Below, one piece after another: positions 6,099 to 11,580 of a stretch of DNA of 15,609 nucleotides. Numbering within the stretch: position 1 is the first letter of the stretch; every line of letters starts with the position of its first letter. The DNA is from SHVO01 sp041919675 (GTDB taxonomy: Bacteria > Pseudomonadota > Alphaproteobacteria > Rhodospirillales > Rhodospirillaceae). The position numbers were made by a program, and so were the translations under genes. The notes under the pieces were generated by a model. It saw only the letters and a list, made by a program, of their open reading frames with translations, was not told where the DNA came from and did no database searches. The DNA lies in contig JAYRTJ010000083.1 of the NCBI GenBank assembly GCA_041919675.1, positions 1 to 15,609 on the forward strand, in the 5' to 3' direction.

Positions 6099-7604
6099 TC
6101 ACTTCCAGATCGGTTTGCCCGATCCCGGCACTTCGTAACTCGCCCACTTTTCCGTCACGAGCTTCACCACATCATCCGCCATGGCGATCCTCTCGCCCCA
6201 CTCGCGGTTCGTCTCGCCGGGGAACTTGTTGGTGGCGTCCAGGCCGATCTTGCCGCCCAGGCCCGGCGCGGGCGAGGCGAAGTCCAGATAATCGATCGGC
6301 GTGTTTTCAATGACGGTGATGTCCCGCGCGGGATCCATGCGCGTGGACATGGCCCACATCACATCTTTCCAGTCGCGCGCGTTGATGTCGTCGTCCACCA
6401 CGATCACGAATTTCGTGTACACGAACTGGCGCAGGAAGCTCCACACGCCCATCATCACGCGCTTGGCGTGACCGGCGTAGGCCTTCTTCATGCTGACCAC
6501 GGCGATGCGATAGCTGCAGCCTTCCGGCGGCAGCCAGAAGTCCACGATCTCGGGAAACTGCTGGGTGAGCAGCGGAATGAAAACCTCGTTTAAGGCTTCA
6601 CCCAGGATCGCCGGTTCATCGGGCGGGCGGCCCGTGTAGGTCGACAGGTAAATCGGATCGCGGCGCATGGTGATCGCCGAGATCTTGAACACCGGGAATT
6701 TCTCGACGGAATTGTAATAGCCGGTGTGGTCGCCGAACGGGCCTTCGTCGCCGTACTCGTCCAGCATCACATGGCCTTCGAGCACGATCTCCGCCTCCGC
6801 CGGCACTTTCAAGGGCACCGTCTTGCAGTCGACCAGTTCGACTTTCTTGCCGCGCAGGAGCCCTGCGAACTGGTATTCGGAGAGCGTGTCGGGCACGGGC
6901 GTCACCGCCGCGAGGATGGTGCCGGGATCGGCGCCGATCACCGCCGCGGCCGGCAGCGGCTCGCGCTTCTTGGTCTTCCAGCGGTCGTAATGCCCCGCGC
7001 CGCCGCGTTGTTTCAGCCAGCGCATGAGGGTCGTATCGCGCCCCGTCACCTGCATGCGGTAGATGCCGAGGTTGAAGATGTCGCGTTTGTCGTCCCCTGG
7101 TCCCTTGGTGACCACGAGCGGCCAGGTGATGAGCGGGCTCACGTCGCCGGGCCAGCAGGTCTGGATCGGAAGCTGCGAGAGATCGATTTGCTCTCCCGTG
7201 AGCACGATCTCCTGACAGGGCGCGTCGCTCACGGTCTTGGGCTTCATCGCCATGACCGTTTTGAGCAGCGGAAACATCTCCCACGCCTCGCGCAGGCCGC
7301 CGGGCGGTTCGGGCTGTTTCAGGAACGCCAGCGTCTCGCCGACTTCGCGCAGTTGGTGCGGCGCGCGGTCCATGCCCCAGGCCACGCGCTCGACCGTGCC
7401 GAACAGGTTGGCCAGGAGCGGCATGGCGTAGGGGCCTTTTGGTCCCACGACGTTCTCGAACAACAGCGCGGGGCCGCCTTCGGCCAGGACTCGAGTCTGG
7501 ATTTCAGTGATTTCCAGGTGGGGCGAAACGGGCGCCTTCACCCGGACAAGCCGGCCTTCTCGTTCGAGGCGAGACATGAACTCCCGAAGGGATTGATAGG
7601 GCAT
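6099..7604 (-). CDS. ubiD: UbiD family prenylated-FMN decarboxylase (ubiquinone biosynthesis)
   Basis: 501 residues from ATG 7604 (E. coli UbiD is about 497). The protein follows UbiD closely throughout: YQSLREFMSRLEREGRLVRV at the start, PHLEITEI, GGPALLFENV, MPLLANLFGT, the EGPFGDHTGYYN loop at about 287-298, STYTGRPPDEPAILGEALNEVF, QFPEIVDFWLPPEGCSYR, AGHAKRVMMGVWSFLRQF, VVDDDINARDWKDVMWA, TRMDPARD and LDATNKFPGETNREWG. The enzyme decarboxylates 3-polyprenyl-4-hydroxybenzoate using prenylated FMN made by UbiX, which is not in the window. A longer start at a TTG (7649) adds 15 residues without family resemblance; neither start has a strong SD, and the ATG matches where homologues begin. Downstream, 58 bp away on the same strand, is the PAS kinase. 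Confidence 0.95.
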   Translation of the reverse strand: MPYQSLREFMSRLEREGRLVRVKAPVSPHLEITEIQTRVLAEGGPALLFENVVGPKGPYAMPLLANLFGTVERVAWGMDRAPHQLREVGETLAFLKQPEPPGGLREAWEMFPLLKTVMAMKPKTVSDAPCQEIVLTGEQIDLSQLPIQTCWPGDVSPLITWPLVVTKGPGDDKRDIFNLGIYRMQVTGRDTTLMRWLKQRGGAGHYDRWKTKKREPLPAAAVIGADPGTILAAVTPVPDTLSEYQFAGLLRGKKVELVDCKTVPLKVPAEAEIVLEGHVMLDEYGDEGPFGDHTGYYNSVEKFPVFKISAITMRRDPIYLSTYTGRPPDEPAILGEALNEVFIPLLTQQFPEIVDFWLPPEGCSYRIAVVSMKKAYAGHAKRVMMGVWSFLRQFVYTKFVIVVDDDINARDWKDVMWAMSTRMDPARDITVIENTPIDYLDFASPAPGLGGKIGLDATNKFPGETNREWGERIAMADDVVKLVTEKWASYEVPGSGKPIWK

Positions 7605-7900
7605 GCGGGTCCGCTCGGCCGGGACGGCTGGAAAGGAGTGGTTGTCCAATCACTTAACGGCCTCGCTTCGGGCCCGTCAAGCATGCGTCCCTGGGGCGGG
7701 AAGTTGCAACCGCTAAGAGAATTAAGTCCTTGGTCTTGTCGTTCGACGGCTGCAGCCCTAAAATGCGCGGCATTAATCCGGCGTTCGTATTTTTCCTTTA
7801 ACCCGCTGAAGGGTCGCACAAAAGGCGATCAAAAATTGACACGGCTGACCCTGGCCGGCCAAGGTCATATACAGCGCGGACAGAGAGTTCGGAGACGGTC
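7605..7900. promoter_or_regulatory. Divergent intergenic region with promoter for the HD-GYP gene
   Basis: About 300 bp between ubiD and the HD-GYP gene. For the latter, CTGACC (7845-7850, 4 of 6) and TATACA (7868-7873, 5 of 6) are spaced by 17 bp, giving a start near 7880; GGAG at 7891-7894 precedes the ATG at 7901. A perfect TTGACA (7836-7841) has no -10 at proper distance. No convincing ubiD promoter was identified; the stretch is fairly AT-rich around 7705-7800 relative to its surroundings. Confidence 0.5.
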
Positions 7901-9634
7901 ATGGACGGCGATAGCGTGCGCGGCGGAGCAAGCGGGCTGGAGCGGCTGATCGAGATCGGCCTCGCCCTGTCCGCCGAGCGTAACCACGACCGTTTGACCG
8001 AACGCATCCTCCTGGAAGCGATCGACATCACCAATGCCGACGGCGGCACGCTCTATCTGCGCACCGAAGACAACACCCTGAAATTCGTCATCGTGCGCAC
8101 GGGTTCGCTCAAGATCGCCATGGGCGGCACCACCGGGATTCCGATCCCGTTTCCCCCTGTGCGCATGTTCAAGGCCGACACCAACGAGCCCAACTTCTCC
8201 AACGTCTCGGCCGCCTGCGCCCTCAAGAAAGAAGCCATCAACATCGAGGACGCCTATACGGCGGAAGGCTTCGACTTCACAGGCACCAAGAAGTTCGACC
8301 AGGGCACGGGGTATCGCTCCAAGTCGTTCCTTTGCATCCCGCTCAAGAATTATTCCGACGAAGTCACCGGCGTGCTGCAGCTCATCAATGCGCAGGACGA
8401 CGGCGGCGCCGTCATCGCCTTCTCCAAGGAAGTCCAGCGCACCGTCGAGGCGCTGGCCTCACAGGCCGCGGTCGCTATCGATAACCAGAACCTGATCGAA
8501 GCGCAGAAGGCCCTGATGGACAGCCTCATCAAGGTCATGGCGCACGCGATTGACGCCAAATCGCCCTATACCGGCGGCCACTGCCAGCGCGTGCCGGAAC
8601 TCACCAAAATGCTGGCCAGCAAGGCACAAGCGGCCACCGAAGGCGTGTTCAAGGACTTCAAACTCGACGAAACCCAGTGGTACGAACTGCACGTCGCGGC
8701 CTGGTTGCACGATATCGGCAAAGTCACGACGCCTGAATACGTGGTCGACAAGGCCACCAAGCTGCAGACCATCTACGACCGCGTCCACGAAATCCGTCAC
8801 CGCTTCGAGATCCTGCAGCGCGATGCCGAAATCAAGATGTTGAAATCCATCGCCAAGGGCAAAAACGCGCGCATCGAACGCAAGAAGTACAAGGACCGCT
8901 GCGAGGAATTGAAGAAGCAGTGGGAGTTCATCGCCGAAAGCAACATCGGCGGCGAATTCATGTCCCAGGAAAAGCAGGACAAGGTGAAGGAGATCGCGAA
9001 GCAGAAGTGGTACCGCCACTTCGACCGCAAGCTCGGCCTGTCCTGGACCGAGGCTAAGTTGCTCGAGAAAGCGCCGCCGCCGCCGGAAGGCTGGGAACAG
9101 CTCATGGCCGATCTGCCGGAGCACGCGGAAGCCGAATACAATCTCGGCGAAGTCCTCAACATGTGCATCCAGCGCGGCACGCTCAACGACGACGAGCGCC
9201 GCAAGATCAACGATCACATCGTCCTGACCATCGAAATGCTGAACGAGATGCCGTTTCCGAAGCACCTCAAGAAGGTGCCGGAATACGCGGGCGGCCATCA
9301 CGAGAAGATCGACGGCACCGGTTATCCGAACAAGCTTACGGGCGACCAGATGTCATGGCCCGCGAAGATGATGGGCATCGCCGACATCTTCGAAGCGCTC
9401 ACGGCCGCCGACCGTCCGTACAAGAAGGCCAAGACCCTCTCGGAAAGCTTGAAGATTTTGTCCTTCATGAAAAAGGACAAACACGTCGATGCGGACCTGT
9501 TCGATCTCTTCCTGCGCTCGGGCGCCTACCTCGAATATGCCGAACAATTCCTGCGGCCCGAACAAATCGACAAAGTCGACATCAACCAGTACCTGCAACC
9601 ACCGGCCCCCAAGCCGGCGCAGGCGGCGGAGTAA
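7901..9634 (+). CDS. GAF/HD-GYP protein, probable c-di-GMP phosphodiesterase, with catalytic-domain insert
   Basis: 577 residues, soluble. A GAF domain spans about 12-195 (ADGGTLYLR at 46-54; SFLCIPLKN and VTGVLQLINAQDD), followed by a helical linker and an HD-GYP domain from about 205. Metal and signature residues are present: GGHCQRV with His227, HDIGK (His270, Asp271, Lys274), NDHI with His439, GGHHEKIDGTGYP (His466, His467, GYP 474-476) and GIADIFEALTAADRPYKKAKT (Asp495). The usual stretch between HDIGK and the next helix, normally about 30 residues, is expanded to about 150 (roughly 285-425), largely charged and helical and including KNARIERKKYKDRCEELKKQ. The GAF domain probably binds a small ligand that controls hydrolysis of cyclic di-GMP. 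Monocistronic, with its own promoter and a GGAG ribosome site. Confidence 0.92.
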   Translation: MDGDSVRGGASGLERLIEIGLALSAERNHDRLTERILLEAIDITNADGGTLYLRTEDNTLKFVIVRTGSLKIAMGGTTGIPIPFPPVRMFKADTNEPNFSNVSAACALKKEAINIEDAYTAEGFDFTGTKKFDQGTGYRSKSFLCIPLKNYSDEVTGVLQLINAQDDGGAVIAFSKEVQRTVEALASQAAVAIDNQNLIEAQKALMDSLIKVMAHAIDAKSPYTGGHCQRVPELTKMLASKAQAATEGVFKDFKLDETQWYELHVAAWLHDIGKVTTPEYVVDKATKLQTIYDRVHEIRHRFEILQRDAEIKMLKSIAKGKNARIERKKYKDRCEELKKQWEFIAESNIGGEFMSQEKQDKVKEIAKQKWYRHFDRKLGLSWTEAKLLEKAPPPPEGWEQLMADLPEHAEAEYNLGEVLNMCIQRGTLNDDERRKINDHIVLTIEMLNEMPFPKHLKKVPEYAGGHHEKIDGTGYPNKLTGDQMSWPAKMMGIADIFEALTAADRPYKKAKTLSESLKILSFMKKDKHVDADLFDLFLRSGAYLEYAEQFLRPEQIDKVDINQYLQPPAPKPAQAAE

Positions 9635-9707
9635 CCCGAGCGCCTGCGGGCGCCGCCGCCGGGTGGCGACTCGCCCTAGGCACATTTCCGATTTTCCGTG
9701 TGCGATC

Positions 9708-9730
9708 AAATTTGCCTAATTCGCAAATTT
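9708..9730. repeat. AT-rich inverted repeat
   Basis: AAATTTGC (9708-9715) and GCAAATTT (9723-9730) pair perfectly around CTAATTC. It lies in the most AT-rich block of the window, 30-50 bp upstream of TATAAT, where an UP element or nucleoid-protein site would be expected for a strong promoter. Confidence 0.55.
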
Positions 9731-9760
9731 AATTCCCAAATCGCAAGGCAAATGGCGTAT

Positions 9761-9766
9761 TATAAT
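9761..9766 (+). promoter_or_regulatory. Perfect -10 box (TATAAT) upstream of boxA
   Basis: TATAAT sits within the near-palindrome GCGTATTATAATGCGC (9756-9771), so a -10 can be read on either strand. No good -35 is seen at 16-18 bp for the plus strand; the AT-rich block upstream could compensate. A plus-strand start would fall about 9772-9774, at the first base of the boxA-like sequence. Confidence 0.4.
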
Positions 9767-9772
9767 GCGCTA

Positions 9773-9784
9773 TGCTCTTTGACA
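9773..9784 (+). promoter_or_regulatory. boxA-like antitermination element
   Basis: TGCTCTTTGACA matches the NusB/NusE-binding boxA core found in rRNA operon leaders at 11 of 12 positions relative to the E. coli form, with the A-to-G variant I recall from alphaproteobacterial leaders. The following ATCGTGAAT also resembles what follows boxA in such leaders. Confidence 0.45.
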
Positions 9785-9878
9785 TCGTGAATCGCCTTTG
9801 AAGCCGGCGCCGTCGTTTTAGCTTTGCGCGCCGTGCATGGCTTGTGCGGCGAGATCGGCCAATGCGTGTAAAGTGTCG

Positions 9879-9899
9879 CCGCGTGTCGCGGGATTTTTT
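9879..9899 (+). terminator. Short intrinsic terminator
   Basis: CCGCG (9879-9883), loop TGT, CGCGG (9887-9891), then GA and six T (9894-9899). The stem is only 5 bp but fully GC. It would end plus-strand transcription, either of the candidate small RNA or readthrough from the HD-GYP gene. Confidence 0.45.
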
Positions 9900-9985
9900 A
9901 GTTACCTTGGAGCGAACCCTTTTTTGAGACACGGAATGAACGGCGGCGCATGGCTCGTGCATTGCTCTCGCGAAAACGCCGCGCC

Positions 9986-10110
9986 TGTCGCGTGATGTCG
10001 CGTGAATGTCGCGCGTAAGATCATCCGGCAACACTTTCGCTTATAACGAATTTTTCCGGTTTGGCGCTTTGTCGCGCCTGTCGCGCACTTGTCCGGTGAC
10101 TTGTCCGGTG
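9986..10110. repeat. Cluster of short tandem and dispersed repeats (TGTCGCG family)
   Basis: TGTCGCGTGA is tandemly repeated at 9986-9995 and 9996-10005, with a degenerate third copy at 10007. GCGCCTGTCGCG occurs at 9981 and again at 10074. ACTTGTCCGGTG is tandemly duplicated at 10087-10098 and 10099-10110. The core TGTCGCG occurs six times between 9884 and 10085. No coding frame explains it. Confidence 0.6.
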
Positions 10111-10146
10111 ATTTGGCGTGAACCCAAGGCCGCGGAACACAGCCCC

Positions 10147-10938
10147 CTACATCCAGGGCGCCAGGTACGCGGCACGCATGCCCGCCTGCGCGCGGGCTTC
10201 GAGATTGAACGGCGGCTTCGGCTTGCCGGTAAAACGTTCGTCGAGCGCCCTTTTATAGGTCGCGATGGGGTCGAGCCCGCGCGTGGCGCACAGATGCTCG
10301 AACCAGCGTACCCCGACCGCCAGATGTTTGATCTCGTCGGTATAGATCGCCGCCAGGATCTCGGCGGTTTCCCGGTCTTCGTTCTGGCGCAGCTTGGCCG
10401 CGCCGGCCATCGTGGTGTCCAGTCCGCGCGCTTCCAGGGTCATCGGAACGATGGCAAGGCGTGCGACCAGATCGTCCGCCGTGATTTCGGCGGCTTCCCA
10501 TAAACCATTGTGGGCGGGCAGATCGCCGTAGCGCACATCCCATTGCGCAAGGCGCTTGCGAAGCAATTCGAAGTGTTCGGCCTCTTCCGCCGCGACACCG
10601 ACCCAGTCGTCGAAGAAAGCCTCGGGCAGGTCCTCGTCGCCGAAGCGCGCGATGATGTCCCAGGCGAGATCGATGGCGTTGAACTCGATATGGGTGAGGG
10701 CATGCACCAGCGCGATGCGGCCCTTGGGGCCGGACGAGCGTTTCGGCATGTCGCCGGGGCGGCGCAATTCGGGCCGCGCGGGCCGGCCCGGCTGGTCGGG
10801 CGGCGCCCCGGTCCCCACCGCAGTCCCCACAGTCCGCGCGCCGCCGCGCCAACGCGCGGCGGCCGCGGCCGTCAGGGCAACTTTCTCGGCAGGATCGGCG
10901 GCCTTGAGGATGGCGACCGCGTCGTCGCGCAGGCTCAC
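10147..10938 (-). CDS. DUF455 family ferritin-like protein
   Basis: 263 residues when read from GTG 10938, which overlaps the bcp stop as GTGA; upstream frame in this phase runs through bcp and is not coding. The protein matches the DUF455 family (PF04305), a ferritin-like four-helix fold: LVHALTHIEFNAIDLAWD (Glu85), AAEEAEHFELL with the ExxH pair Glu119/His122, LEARGLDTT (Glu169) and TDEIKHLAVG with Glu202/His205. These supply the expected two-metal ligand set, so a di-iron or similar centre is likely. The reaction is not established. Residues 31-70 form a Gly/Pro/Arg-rich linker between a short helical N-terminus and the core. Coupled translation with bcp suggests a joint redox or metal-related role. 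Confidence 0.85.
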   Translation of the reverse strand: MSLRDDAVAILKAADPAEKVALTAAAAARWRGGARTVGTAVGTGAPPDQPGRPARPELRRPGDMPKRSSGPKGRIALVHALTHIEFNAIDLAWDIIARFGDEDLPEAFFDDWVGVAAEEAEHFELLRKRLAQWDVRYGDLPAHNGLWEAAEITADDLVARLAIVPMTLEARGLDTTMAGAAKLRQNEDRETAEILAAIYTDEIKHLAVGVRWFEHLCATRGLDPIATYKRALDERFTGKPKPPFNLEARAQAGMRAAYLAPWM

Positions 10939-11564
10939 AGCGAGCGAAGCGCTTTGACGACTTCGTCGGCGTGACCGGGCACGCTGACCTTGCGCCATTC
11001 CGCACAAACTTTGCCGTCTTCGTCGATCAGGAACGTCGAGCGTTCGATGCCCATGTAGGTGCGGCCGTACATGTTCTTCAGCTTCCACACGCCGTAGGCC
11101 TCGCATACACCGGCGTCGTCGGCCAGCAGCGGGAAGTTCAGCTTGTACTTGGTCTTGAACTTCTGGTGGCTCTTCACATTGTCTTTCGACACGCCGAGCA
11201 CCACCGCGCCCGTCTTCGAGAAGTCCGCTTCGGCGTCGCGGAACGCGCAAGCTTCCGTGGTGCAGCCGGGGGTATCGTCCTTCGGATAGAAATACAAGAT
11301 CACGCGCCGGCCGCGGAAATCTTTGAGCGCAACCTTCTTGCCGGCGTCGTTCATCAGGGTGAACGCGGGCGCGGCCTTGCCGGCCAGGGTCGCGACGCCT
11401 TTCGCGGGAGCCGCTTTTTTCGCGGCCTCTTTAGCGACCTTCCCGGACGTAGCCCTGCGTAGCTTCAGCGAAGCAGGAGCGGCCGCCTTCTTCACGGCTT
11501 TCTTCACAACCTTTTTCGGGGCTGCTTTCGGCTTCGCGGCTTTCGCTTTGCGTTTGGTCGCCAT
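10935..11564 (-). CDS. bcp: Bcp-type thiol peroxiredoxin with lysine/alanine-rich N-terminal tail
   Basis: 209 residues. Residues about 57-209 are a complete AhpC/TSA-family peroxiredoxin of the Bcp/PrxQ type (about 155 residues): APAFTL, FRGRRVILYFYPKDDTPGCTTEACAFRD with peroxidatic Cys101 and resolving Cys106 five residues later, GAVVLGVSKDNVKSHQKF, FPLLADD, YGRTYMGIERSTFLIDEDG. It reduces hydrogen peroxide and alkyl hydroperoxides with thioredoxin. Residues 1-56 are a Lys/Ala/Pro tail (KAAPKKVVKKAVKKAAAP and similar) reminiscent of histone H1-like tails; it is not part of the family. ATG 11564 has GGAGAG about 5 nt upstream, and the tail is in frame with no better internal ATG before the domain. 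It lies 16 bp downstream of glnE and overlaps the next gene by 4 bp. Confidence 0.92.
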   Translation of the reverse strand: MATKRKAKAAKPKAAPKKVVKKAVKKAAAPASLKLRRATSGKVAKEAAKKAAPAKGVATLAGKAAPAFTLMNDAGKKVALKDFRGRRVILYFYPKDDTPGCTTEACAFRDAEADFSKTGAVVLGVSKDNVKSHQKFKTKYKLNFPLLADDAGVCEAYGVWKLKNMYGRTYMGIERSTFLIDEDGKVCAEWRKVSVPGHADEVVKALRSL

Positions 11565-11580
11565 GGGGCTCTCCGGTGTG

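Larger units (their letters stand above)
9773..9899 (+). ncRNA. Candidate small RNA with rrn-type boxA at its 5' end
   Basis: A TATAAT 7 nt upstream and a GC hairpin plus six T residues at the end bracket about 127 nt. The 5' end is TGCTCTTTGACA (9773-9784), identical in pattern to boxA antitermination elements of rRNA leaders (E. coli TGCTCTTTAACA). Inside, 9829-9837 and 9843-9851 form a 9-bp stem (two G-U pairs) with a 5-nt loop. No 16S sequence follows. It may be a relict or duplicated rrn leader or a genuine small RNA. This is inference from sequence signals only; no known RNA family was recognised. Confidence 0.3.
9635..10146. other. Gene-free intergenic region with RNA-like and repeat signals
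   Basis: 512 bp between the converging ends of the HD-GYP and DUF455 genes. No credible protein gene: the longest frame is an Arg-rich minus-strand frame with no family features or SD. It holds a GC dyad after the HD-GYP stop (GCGCC-TGCG-GGCGC, 9640-9653), an AT-rich palindromic block (9705-9766), a boxA-like element and possible small RNA (9773-9899), and TGTCGCG/short tandem repeats (9884-10110). Convergent genes need no promoter here, so a TATAAT box and AT-rich block are unexpected. Confidence 0.6.

Noticed and set aside
7836..7841. Perfect TTGACA as -35 of the HD-GYP gene
   Set aside because: The nearest -10 (TATACA, 7868) is 26 bp away; CTGACC at 7845 has the correct 17-bp spacing.
9729..10034. 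101-residue Arg-rich minus-strand frame as a histone-like protein
   Set aside because: No SD, no family resemblance, and the composition is what repeats such as TGTCGCG give when translated; the stretch fits non-coding DNA better.
9635..10146. CRISPR array
   Set aside because: Repeats are only 7-12 bp, irregularly spaced and without unique spacers; no cas genes are nearby.
9773..10146. Start of a 16S rRNA gene after the boxA-like element
   Set aside because: No match to the conserved 16S 5' end (AGAGTTTGATC) or other universal 16S segments in the following 370 bp.
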